The position numbers and the translations under genes are program-made. This document shows, piece by piece, positions 20,371 through 30,586 of a stretch of DNA of 30,586 nt; positions within the stretch are counted from its first letter, which is position 1, and every line of letters starts with the position of its first letter. A model generated the notes under the pieces. The model ran no database searches. It saw only the letters and a program-made list of their open reading frames with translations, and was not told the origin of the DNA. Origin of the DNA: Parachlorella kessleri (taxonomy: Eukaryota > Chlorophyta > Trebouxiophyceae > Chlorellales > Chlorellaceae); contig BBXU01000965.1 of the NCBI GenBank assembly GCA_001598975.1, forward strand, positions 1-30,586, read 5' to 3'.

Positions 20371-23300
20371 ATGGAAAGTGGTACCCGAGAGGCATCACTG
20401 CAGCCTGCAGCCAAGCGGGCGCGAATAAATGGCAATACCGTGGCTCCAATGCCATATGGATCCAACCTGATAGAGGTGGACGGCAAGACATGCACCCACG
20501 AAGTGGCCTGGCCCCCAGGTGGGCCAGCTCGCTCATGCATGCGGGTCTTACAAGGTTGCAAACAAAGTCTTGCTGGTCAGGAGAAGCATGTTAATTCGTT
20601 GCCTGCCCCGTCACTGGCAAGGGTGGTGGTTTGAACATTAAAACTGGGGTTGGACCAACAGGACTGTCACACTAGTGGCTCGTTTGCTGCTGGGCCGTCC
20701 ACGAAATAAGCAAGTGGGATGACACGCGTACTGCTAGCCCTGCAAGCTGCAGGGGAGGAGGGTCCTTCCCTACCTCCTGGGCCTCGGCCAGGCCCGCCCG
20801 CCAAGGAGTACCCCTTCCAAATCGACCCCTTCCAGCAAACAGCCATCAACTGCCTGGAAGCAGGTGCATGTCAGGCGCATATCTCCAGGAGACTTGCTGC
20901 AGAGCTTGGTGACTCAAAGGGGCATCGATGATTACAGCAGTGTGACCAACGGCTGTCCTTGTAGGCAAGCCGAGGCCTGGGAAAACAAATATGGCAGGCG
21001 GTCGTTGTCTCGCGGACAGGCCTCACAGCACAGCTGAGGCTTATGATGTGTTGGCCTCTGTGAAGCACCCTTGTGTGTGTCCCTGCAGGCCACTCTGTGT
21101 TGGTGGCAGCCCACACCTCTGCCGGCAAGACAGTCGTGGCGGAGTATGCCTTTGCCATGGCACTCAGGTCAGGGCCCGCAAAAACTGCTGGGTTTGCTGT
21201 GGTGGGGCGGTATGACTGGTTACGCAGGAAAGGCTATGCCTGTGGAGGGTGGGTACCCATGCAGCCTTACCTCCAGTCCAACTCTCCTTCCCCAATGTGG
21301 TTCGCAGGGATAAGCAGCGCGTGATCTACACCTCGCCCCTAAAAGCGCTCAGCAACCAGAAGTACAGGGAGTTCCAGGAGGAGTTTGGAGATGTGGGGCT
21401 GATGACAGGTGGGCAACACAGCGTGCTGTGGGCGCGGGCTGTGTTGCTGCTGGCATGCCAGGCAGCGGGGCCGCTCCAGCTGCTCTCTCCACATCTTACA
21501 CCTCACGCTTGCCGCGGCAGGTCGCCTGTGGTGCTACCTGCCTAGCCGTGGGGCCTCTGCAAGAGATGTTGCCGCCGCGTTCTGCACCAGCCTGTGGGTT
21601 ACTTGGTTTGTGGAAAGCGGGAGCACGGGGTCCTCTACCTGCAGGGGACGTGACAATCAACCCCAACGCCAGCTGCTTGGTGATGACTACCGAGATCTTC
21701 AGGAGCATGCTGTACAGGGGCAGCGAGGTGAGCTGGGCCTTTGGCAGGGTGGGCGGGGGGGCGGACGAGTCTGGCAGCTGCCGAAAGCATGCAAACCGCC
21801 TCGAGCAGGCAGTGCCTGAGGCGTAGAGGTAGCCCATGGGGGCAGATTCCAGGCACGGCACCCGCTATCAACTTCAGAGCCACCACAGCCCACCACTGGA
21901 TGGACCAGGAGCCCACAGAGGCCCCCATGCCTGCCTAGGGAGTCGCTGTCAGGCTTGGAGCGGGGCTGGCATTGGGTCGAGGCTTCCAATACATTGATGA
22001 CTACCCGCTTGCTTGCAAGGTGTGCGCAGGTGGTGCGTGAGGTGCAGCTAGTGGTGTACGATGAGATCCACTACCTGCGAGACAGGGAGCGGGGCGTTGT
22101 GTGGGAGGAGTCCATCATACTGGCACCCAAGACCGCGCGATTTGTGTTCCTGTCGGCCACAATCCCCAACGCCCGGGAGTTTGCCGAGTGGATTGCCAAG
22201 ATACACAGGTGTGGGAGGGTGGTGACAGGGTGCTGCTGTACAGAAAGGCTGCAGGTAGCAGGTGGCTCCGGCCGGGTTTGTCCCATCCTGTCTGGTGTAT
22301 GCAACTGGTTTGCAACCGGGAACCGTAGGAAGGAAGACAAGGGAGTTGGATCCGCAACCAAGGCAACTCCGCCCGATGGCCCCTGTGGGAAAGGATGGGA
22401 TTTATATTGGCAGTGGGTTGGGATTGGCAGTACCTAACTGCCTGCCACTCCATGCAGCTGGGCTATCAAAATGCCGCCTGGCCTGAAGCGCTAGTGGGCA
22501 CATGGTGCGCTTGTGAGGCTATGCGCCAGGGGTGTGGCACGCGTGTCAATCCCTGGACTCCTGTGCTTGCAGGTCTCCCTGCCATGTGGTCTACACCGAC
22601 TACCGACCCACTCCGCTGGAGCACTTTGTGTTCCCGGCAGGCGGCGATGGGCTCTACCTGGTAGTGGATCACAAGGCAAGTGGTTTATGGCAGAAAGGGG
22701 GCCAGATTTGGTGGGCTCCCGCTCTGAAACTCAAACCTGGCTACAGAGCAGTACGCTGGGTCTTCAGGGACACCTAGCAGCCTTTGGTTGATATTTGAGC
22801 GTGGACGATACTGACCGCTGTGGATATTTAGGTATGAGAAGGCTTGGCTCCAACACGACATCCACAGCAACTGCTGGGCTTGCAGCCTGCCGACTGTCAA
22901 CTGATGCCTGCCGTGTTGCAACAAGGGCTGCTTGCTTCACCCTGCTCACCCCCTGCAGGGCTCATTCAGAGATGACAACTTCCAGAAAGCCGTGGCCATC
23001 CTCAATGACGCTGCCGTCAACAACGGGGGCAAGGGCGGCGGCAAGGTGAGGGGGCCTTGCCTGCCGATGGTTCTGAGGCTAGCCATGCTGTTGAGGTGCT
23101 TCATTGGCGTGCTGGAGACCTGCGGACTTCTCCTACCATGCAGCCCGCCAGCTCGCCAAGGCATGCCTACTTAGCGTGGAGCACGAGCCTGGCATGCGCA
23201 GCGTCGCAGGAAGCTACCTCCAGCATGACGGTCCCTGACCCCACCCGGTGTGCTGGTTGTTTTGTTGGGGGCTGGTCCGGGGGTTGTTGCAGCCGCCCAC

Positions 23301-26300
23301 GGCCAGCGCCTGCTTGCGCTGGGAGTGGCAGGTCGTGGCGAGGCCTGGTTGAGCCCAGGCGCGTTGTTCTCACGTCCTCGGCTTCGCTGGCCACTCAGCG
23401 ACAGGGCTGGGCTTCCAGCAGGCGAGGTGAGCGTGGCTTGATGGGGCTGGCGCCTGCCTGCAGGGCAACAAGAAGGCAGGCGGCGCTAGGAACGCCCAGG
23501 AGGGCGAGGGGTCTGACATCCAGAAGATTGTCAAGATGGTCATGGATCGAAACTATGACCCGGTGGGTGCCGCACTACTGGCTGGCCTCGGCCCTACTGC
23601 AGCTGCCTTTGCAGGGCAGGGGGGGGGGCTTCCTAGCTGGCTAGCTGGCAAGGAAGCGGTCCGGGCCTTGCCCAGTGCGGGCAGCAGGCTGGGCGACTGC
23701 CATGCTAATATGGGTTTGCTTTAAGGACCAATCAGTACCATTGGCGGCTTGCATTTCCGTTGCCGTAGCGGAGGCCGCCACCCTAGGTCCGGGAGTCACC
23801 TTCCCAGCACAGCAAGCGCAGGCTGCCTCCACCCTTGGTCGGCGTGACCTGCCCGCGTGGCGGCTTCTCAGTGTCGTTTCGCTCCCATGTTGTGCGTGTG
23901 GCATTCCCAGCGTCACCTGCGTGCCTGCTGCCACTGCCATGGCATGAAGTACATGATGATTTGATAGCTAGTCCCAAATTACTCTTTCTACTATGTCCTT
24001 TTAACACACGTAGTAAATGTTTACAGGTCATTGTGTTCAGCTTCAGCAAGAAGGAGTGCGAGGAGCTGGCCAGGCAGATGGTGGCGCTGGACTTGAATGA
24101 CGAGGAGGAGAAGAAGCTGGTGGACGGCGTGTTCCACAGGCAAGGAAGGCGACAGCTGCGCATGCTCAGGGAAATGGGGGTGCACATGGTGCCGTGGGTG
24201 GGATAGTGTGTGGGAACGGGGGTGGCTGCTTGGGCATGGGCCCTCAGCAGGCTTCACTGGCATGTGTCTGTTGATTAGGACATGGGAGTCGGAGGGGCTG
24301 CCCCAACATGTGAGCATGGTCCGGAAAATTTTGGAGGGAGCGCCCCCTCTGGGCCCCCTCTGGGCCTGCTCCAACATGTGACGCAGCACACTGGTGTGCG
24401 TGCCCTCTGTGTGGATCCCCAGGAAGGACACGCGCATGGAAGTAGAAAGCGAGCCTTGGTCGACTATGTGTCCTGCTGATCTTTGACTGCAGTGTGATCG
24501 GTCTGCTGAGCGTGTGTGGAAAGACAGGCGGCCCTGCCCTGGCCTTTGTTCATGGCTGCTGCCCACGCTGCCTTCACTTATGGGCTGACTGGTATGGTCC
24601 CTGTTGCTCCCGCCTGCGCCCTGCAGCGCCATCGACGTGCTGAACGAGGACGACCGGCGGCTGCCGCAGATCCAGAACGCACTGCCCATGCTGCGCCGTG
24701 GCATCGGCATCCACCACTCGGGCCTACTGCCCATCCTGAAGGAAGTTATTGAGATCTTGTTCCAGGAGGGGCTCCTCAAGGTGGGGCGGTGGGGCCCGGC
24801 AACCAGCAGGGGATCTGTAAACACCTGGCATTGAAATGAGTTGCACTGTAATCTGGGTCGGTGTGCATCACAGCTGAGAGTTGGGTAGCAGGTCTGGCTG
24901 GCATTGGCAGGTGTATTCAAGCACTCACTGGGTGCGGTCTCAAGCATGGAGGCTCCTGCGCCAGCAGCCATATAATGTATGGTGCGTGCTCATGTCAGAC
25001 AGTGTCTGCTCTATGGGAGGGACAGCTGGTGCCGTCAGCCACCGGAGACTGCTACTCCCCGCTCTGCGGGCTGCAACCCCCCACCGCTGAGGAACCATCA
25101 CAGCTGCCGCTGGCGCCCGCCCAGACACACATGCAACCCCCGCCTCCCGCGGCCACACACACTGCCTGCCGTGCCTCCTGGGTGCCTGCAGGCCCTGTTT
25201 GCCACGGAGACCTTCTCCACGGGCCTCAACATGCCTGCCAAGACCGTGGTCTTCACCAACGCCCGCAAGTTTGACGGCGGCGGCTTCCGCTGGGTGAGCA
25301 GCGGAGAGTACATACAGATGAGCGGGCGCGCGGGGCGGCGCGGCCTGGACGACAAGGGTGAGTAAGGGAGGGAGAGCCTGCTGCCAGGCTTGTAGCCCCG
25401 GTTGCGAAAGCTTTCCCTGACGCCCAGGATGCCCGCAGCGGGCGGCAGGGCAGCGTGCAGCTGCCTTAGCGACCGGGGCGAGTGAGCGGGGTTGTCATGG
25501 TAGCGTTGTGCTTGCTTGCTGCCTGGGCTGGGGTTCCTGCTGTTGCTTCTATAGAGAGAGAAGTGATGGATGATGCTGGTGGGTTACTTCGCCTGGGCTG
25601 CGAGAGTAAAGAGGGATATAGCGGATCTTGTCATACATTTGGAGTACATCTTTGGGATGTATATGTGCTGCTGGGCCGCACGCCAGTGTCACTTGTCGGC
25701 TTGGCCTCCGTGGGGGCTCCCATCATGCCGGCGGCAGCCCGGGAGCGTCTCGCCCGGCCGCATGAGTGTGCCATGTGCTGTGCTGAGCCTGCCGTGCTGT
25801 GCTGAGCTGTGAGCATCCTGCGCTAAGCTGTGCAGGCATCGTGGTGCTGATGCTCGACTCCAAGATGGAGCCCTCCATCGCCAAGGACATGGTCCGCGGC
25901 GCGGCAGACACCCTGTACTCTGGTGAGCGAGCCCGCAAACTCTCTCCATGCTCTCCCTCCCCGGCAGGCGCTTTGCAACGCTGTCAGCCATCTTGCGATG
26001 CGGGCGTGGCGTGGCGTGGGGTGCTCTGCCGCTGCCTGCTCCACAGCCAGAGCTGCGGCCCGCTGGCCAGCCGGTCCATACCCCTCCAGGCTTCTGGAGC
26101 TTCCAACAGCCTGGGCACAGCTAGGGTGCTGCTGTAGTCACTGTTATTTCCAGATGGTGCGTTACGATGTCGGCCATGCCTTATGATGTGGCTTGGCTGG
26201 CGCAGGTGGGAGGTGCGCTAGCCCCAGCCTCACCCTGCCACACCATGCCATGCATGGCTCCTTCAACCCTGGCCATCAAGCTTCTCCCCTACCCCATGGC

Positions 26301-29300
26301 ATGGCTGCATTTTTAGGTGGCCCATAACCACACCCTGGAAGGCCCGCCCCTCCTCACCCCCGCAACCCCTTCCCATTCCCTTGCCTCAGCCATGAGGTCC
26401 CCGACCCCCCCTGAAGAAGATCTTCCCACCCACGCACGCTCCACCGACCCGCCCCCACTTGCTATGGAGTTTTACCTTGAGCACAACATGTGGCCCCCGC
26501 ACCCCCTGAAATAGCTCCTCCCGTCGCACTGCTGATATTAACCGTCCCTTCCCCCCCTGCTGCTGCAGAGTTCCACCTGGAGTACAACATGCTGCTGAAC
26601 CTGCTGCGGGTGGAGGGCGCCGACCCCGAGACCCTCATGCGCCTCTCCTACCGACAGTTCCAGACGGAGCGAGCGCTGCCGGCGCTGGAAGCCCGTGTGG
26701 CGCGGCTGGAGGTGGGGGGCCCCTTTTGGTTGGCTGGGGGCTGGCAAGCCTGGCTCGGTGGCTGCTGCTGCTGCTGGGGGAGTAGGTGGGAGCAAGGGCG
26801 GGGGTCGCTGTCTCAAGTCGCTTGTGGGTCCTGGGTGAGGTACACTAGAAGCTTGATCCCTTGCATTTATTGTTCCGCACAAAGAGCTGTGTACGGCGGC
26901 CTGCTGGTGGGTCCCCCTTGCAACACCCACCTGAGCCCCAGGGGACCTGGTCCCACACGCCGCCCCCCGCTGCCATAGGCCGAGCGGGACGGCATCAGCA
27001 TAGATGAAGAGGAGCGGGTGGGCGAGTACCTGGCGCTGACTCAGCAGCTGGCCAAGGTGCGGCGGGAGATGCGGCGGATCGTGTGCGCCCCCAAGCACGC
27101 GCTGCCGTTCCTGCAGCCCGGCCGCCTGGTGCGGGTGCTGCCGCCGGGCGAGGGGGAGCAGGCGCAGCAGCGGCATGCGGCAGGTGAGGCCCCTGGCAGT
27201 AGTATTCCAGGTCGAGGCTGCTGATGGACAGGTTGGTGGGTGGTTGTGGGGTGGATCCCATGCCTTGCCAGATGGTGTCATTGGCTGTTGCTGCTGCCAT
27301 GTTCAAAGCTTGCCGCTGTGGTTGTGCGGGCGGTGGCAAAGGCCGTATACCGCAACCTGGCCAGGTTGTAACTTGGTATCATGTTTGGCGTGTGTACGGT
27401 CAGCGGGTCGGTCCTCTTCATTGGACAAACCGTATATATTACCAATCAGGCAAGGTTCAAAGGCGCAGAGAATGACCATCAGCACCCCGCTGTGCAGCAG
27501 GCGATGACGTGCCCTTGGCGGCAGCGGCCGCGGCAGCGCTGAGCGCTCCCCTGCCGGATGGCAACAGCGCCCGGGACGGGGAGGAAGAGGAGGAGCGCGC
27601 GGTGTGGGGCGCGGTCATCAACTTTGAGCGTGCGGGCCGGCAGCAGCAGCAGGAGCAGCATGGCGGCGGCACTGCAGACGGCGGCGGCGGCGGCGCCGAG
27701 GACGAGCAAGATAGGAAGAGCAGGAAGAAGGGGCGGGGGGCGTACCTTGTGGATGTGCTGGTCAGCTGCACAGCGGAGTCGGCGCAGCAGCAGGGCGGCA
27801 AGAGGCGGGCGGTGCCGGTGGCGGCTGGGCAGGCGGGCGGGGTGCCCCTGGTGGTGCCGGTCTCCTTGGAGGAAGTGGCGGCGCTGTCGTCGATTCGGAT
27901 ATACATTCCCCAGGACCTGAGGACCCAGGAGGCGCGGGCGCTGGGGGTCAAGGTGAGCAGAGGTCGCAGGCGCCATGTGCCCGAGAGCGACTGCAAGCAA
28001 GGCTGGACTTTGCCGGAATGCGTGGTGGGGAGCTTGCTGGGCAAATCACAGTGCTGGTTGGCTTGCGTTTGGGACAGGGTAAGCGGCGCTGCTGAGGTCC
28101 GCGTTGTAGGGCCAGGCAGGCTCGCACATGGAAGCCGGCTGGGTGCCTGGCCTGATGAAGGGATGTCCCCTGCACCGCTCTGGATATGCAACACACGGTA
28201 AAAGGTGCATCAGGGCCTGGCGGGCTGTTTTTCAGAGTTACCGTATGCCATGGGTGCAGGCGCTGTCTGAGGTAGGCAAGCGCTTCCCCAAGGGCGTACC
28301 GGTGCTGGACCCGGAGGAGGACATGAAGATTGAGGTGAGGGGGCCTGCTAACTGCTACATACTAACCTCTCCCTCCTGTGCTACCACCGCACCCTGCGCA
28401 GCTGGCTGCCCGTCAGCACACCCTGCACCAGTCAGTTGAGACGGTGGGTACCAGCCTGGTGGCAGCCTTGCAAGGGGGCGCGGCCGTACCAGCGGTTGCC
28501 ATGCATCTCCCTTCTGAGGTCTGTGTATCGTGGCGGCTGTGCCCCTCTGGCTTCTCGCCTGAGCCCTCGATGCCATTATTTATGGTCGTTCGAAGCCCGC
28601 CGCATTGGCGCTTGGCCGGCTGCAGGATGATGGCTTCCGCAAGCTGCAGCGCAAGGCAGAGAGTGTGGAGGGACTCCTGGAGAAGCACCCACTGGCAGCC
28701 TCCCCCACGCTGAGAGACCGGCTTCGGCAGCTGAGGCACAAGCAGGTGGAGCAAGGGCCGCGCTTGGACTGCCGTAGGACAGCTAGGCTTCCGGTCAAGC
28801 CGTTGCTGTTTCCATCTCATAATTATTCATCACTTACAAGTGACATAGCTGATTACCTGCCTCCAACTTGCCATGCAAGCATAGGTGGGGTTAGTACATG
28901 CAGCGCACCGCCGCTCCAGCACTGTGCCAGGGCCTCGCGGCGGTCGCTCATTTCTCTTGCCATGCCTGCCCGCCCCCTGCAGGCGCTGCACGCTGCGGTG
29001 CGGCTTGCCCGGAAGGAGGTGAAGGCGGCGCAGAGCCTGGTGCTGCTGGAGGACCTGCGGCACCGGCGCAAGGTGCTCAAGCGCCTGGGGTACGTGGACG
29101 CGGACGGCCTCGTCACGCTCAAGGTGGGCGGGCGGGTGGGCGGCCGTGGTGGGAGGCGTGGTGGAGGTGTGGGAAAGAAGGGAGGAAAGAAGGTCAGTGC
29201 GCCATGGTGTGTGGCAAGGTGGCGGCAGAGCCGTCGGACTGGGGAGTTCTGCGGCATGGGGTTTGCGGTGTGCCGCTGGCAGGTTGTCAAGGCCTGGTGG

Positions 29301-30586
29301 TCGTCCTTGGTATCATCTGGCTGGCGTGGCAGCCCGGTCCGCCGAGCCTGGGGCTGTCTGTCCCCTGGTGGCGGGGTGTGGATGCCAGCACACAGCCTGG
29401 TGTGTGCTGACGCGCCCAGTGCTCCAACCAGACACTGTGAAGAAGACGAGCGTTCCTCCCCCTCTGTGGGGCGCCTGCATGCTCCTTGGGCTAGTGCATC
29501 GCCGAGGGGTAGCCGGCCGCCCGCACAAGCCACCCAGGGCAGCAGCCCAGAGGGTGCATCGCAACCCCGGCGGCCGCGCGTCCTGTAACTTCGGCGCGTT
29601 CTGCCTGCCGCCGCCCTTGCAGGGCCGCGTGGCCAGCGAGATCCAGACGGGTGAGGAGCTGGTTCTGGCGGAGATGATCTTTGCTGGGCAGTTCAAGGAG
29701 CTGGCCCACGACCAGCTGTGCGCCCTGGTGTCGTGCTTCGTCTGGCGGGAAAAGTCCGAGGTGCGCGCTGGCTCAGCGGGCCCAGCGTGTGGTGGTGCCA
29801 CTGGAACTACGCTGGCCAGTCTGACCCTGTGCCTCAGCATCAGCCGCTGGCCAGGCCCAGCTCTGCGGCCCCTGTTATGCTGCGCATGGTGGCAAGCGTC
29901 TGCACGTGGTACGCCGTCGGCTCGAGGGTGGCGCCTGGGGCTGCATCTGGCTCTGGTGACTGGATGTTGTGTCAATGGGTGGGTTGTGTGGGTGGGAGGG
30001 GGCTGGGGTGTACTGCGCAATGGGCAAGAACGGCTGCCGGGAAAACTCTTATGGCCAGGCCTGAAGAGCTCTGCAGCACTCTGCCAGCCAGCCAGCCAGC
30101 TGCTGGTTAGGTCGCATCCTTCCCCTGCATGGCCGCGTATGTTTTGGGCACCATCCTTGAGCCTGCCTGGTGGTGAGGGGCTTGCTGTGCTGTGCTGCCC
30201 TGTGCAGGCGGGCAACAAGGTGCGGCCTGACATGGAGGCGCCGTACGCGGCGCTGAGAGAAACTGCCAGGTGAGGCCGCAGCAGTGGTCAGAGCCCAGGA
30301 GCCGCTCATGTTACCATCCCTAAACTCAGCCTTATTTCAAGACGGCCTGGCAACTCTGGTGTCAAATGCCCGCCGGCCAGCACCTGCGTCCCACGCCTGG
30401 TTGCCCACATCGTCCTTGCTAGCCCATATGTCCGTTGTCACCTTTCCCCGAGCCTGGCTCCTTGCTGGCCATCCAGCAACCGTCGTGTCAGCAGCACGAC
30501 AGCTGGCCACACCGTCTCCACGTGGAGGCTGCTGGCCACCCTATCGCCTCTCCTCCGCCCCTGGCGGCCTCCAGGTATCACACACC
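20371..30586 (+). CDS. MTR4: MTR4, Ski2-like DExH RNA helicase of the nuclear exosome (3' end beyond window)
   Basis: Exons: 20371-20518, 20753-20863, 21089-21167, 21308-21408, 21645-21727, 22030-22208, 22573-22675, 22959-23045, 23464-23562, 24027-24139, 24627-24780, 25192-25357, 25836-25922, 26569-26711, 26979-27183, 27501-27952, 28260-28334, 28402-28443, 28626-28745, 28983-29123, 29623-29760 and 30208-30269. All phases agree, giving about 962 residues of an expected 1,030-1,060. MTR4 unwinds RNA with ATP and feeds it to the nuclear exosome (TRAMP/NEXT-type complexes). Motifs: N-terminal [10 protein letters not shown]; motif I AHTSAGKT (94-101); DEIH box (185-188); SATIPN (216-221); the MTR4 block [28 protein letters not shown] (331-338); [32 protein letters not shown]; and [10 protein letters not shown] (461-470). 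The arch follows, with [10 protein letters not shown] and GAVINFE. Exon 16 adds a Gln/Gly/Lys low-complexity insertion. The C-terminal DSHCT domain starts ([20 protein letters not shown]) but is cut by the window end. Introns 7 and 10 use GC donors. Ski2 itself is less likely because the [12 protein letters not shown] and arch sequences are MTR4-like. Confidence 0.97.
22676..22958 (+). other. GC-AG intron in MTR4 (intron 7)
   Basis: The exon ends CACAAG and the intron begins GCAAGT, a perfect donor apart from C at position 2, and ends CCCTGCAG. The splice joins [10 protein letters not shown] to GSFRDDNFQ, matching the conserved MTR4 sequence. No GT donor nearby restores that join. Confidence 0.85.
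24140..24626 (+). other. GC-AG intron in MTR4 (intron 10)
   Basis: The exon ends TTCCACAG, the intron begins GCAAGG and ends CCCTGCAG. The join makes an AGC serine codon ([13 protein letters not shown]), which matches the serine at this place in other MTR4 proteins. Without this splice the frame continues into unrelated sequence and stops after about 22 codons. Confidence 0.85.

Noticed and set aside
24021..24971. 316-codon minus-strand open frame inside MTR4
   Set aside because: It is antisense to two confirmed MTR4 exons and an intron, with composition typical of GC-rich antisense frames and no recognisable domain.
29146..30273. 375-codon plus-strand open frame treated as one exon
   Set aside because: It contains MTR4 exons 21 and 22 read through two introns; the conserved protein requires the introns to be removed.
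30573..30586. Start of another MTR4 exon at the very end of the window
   Set aside because: CAG|GTATCA could be a donor or an acceptor edge; the few codons visible do not match the expected MTR4 sequence, so it was not added.

Overview
The window is nuclear DNA of a green alga (Chlorophyta). The evidence is: dense short introns (mostly about 65 to 630 nt) with TGCAG-type acceptors; GC-rich coding sequence; TGTAA motifs at green-algal poly(A)-signal spacing downstream of several stops; and gene content (cytosolic ribosomal protein, exosome helicase, a plant/algal DUF1664 protein). I cannot decide between trebouxiophyte and chlorophyceaen. There is no sign of bacterial, organellar or viral DNA. 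All gene models were built by hand from splice-site phase. Every listed exon chain keeps one open frame, but none has transcript support.

Layout. (1) 529-1794 (+): five-exon gene for a small secreted protein with six regularly spaced cysteines and extreme codon bias. (2) 4689-2858 (-): five-exon gene for an unrecognised protein with a very basic central segment. (3) 4844-5609 (+): three-exon gene for an unrecognised 184-residue protein, divergent from gene 2 across 154 bp. (4) 5674-8088 (+): four-exon ZNF511-like C2H2 zinc-finger gene, starting only 64 nt after gene 3. (5) 8089-9549: intergenic or 3'UTR DNA with a 373-bp fold-back and an 85-bp tandem duplication. (6) 9550-11392 (+): RPL10A (uL1), complete. 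(7) 15715-12839 (-): seven-exon DUF1664 membrane/coiled-coil gene with an SSNG-repeat tail, convergent with RPL10A. (8) 18447-17187 (-): five-exon gene for an unrecognised single-pass membrane protein. (9) 18682-19596: large inverted duplication of what looks like decayed coding sequence, one arm carrying 22-bp tandem repeats. (10) 20371-30269 and beyond (+): MTR4, the Ski2-like RNA helicase of the nuclear exosome. Twenty-two exons (about 962 residues) are visible and the C-terminus lies past the window edge.

The genes do not form one pathway; this is an ordinary eukaryotic neighbourhood of unrelated loci. I found no convincing new multi-gene system. The observations most worth checking are the two long fold-backs (possible small-RNA sources), two GC-AG introns in MTR4 whose use is forced by the conserved protein, the 64-nt gap suggesting a dicistronic locus, and the unrecognised secreted and membrane proteins.
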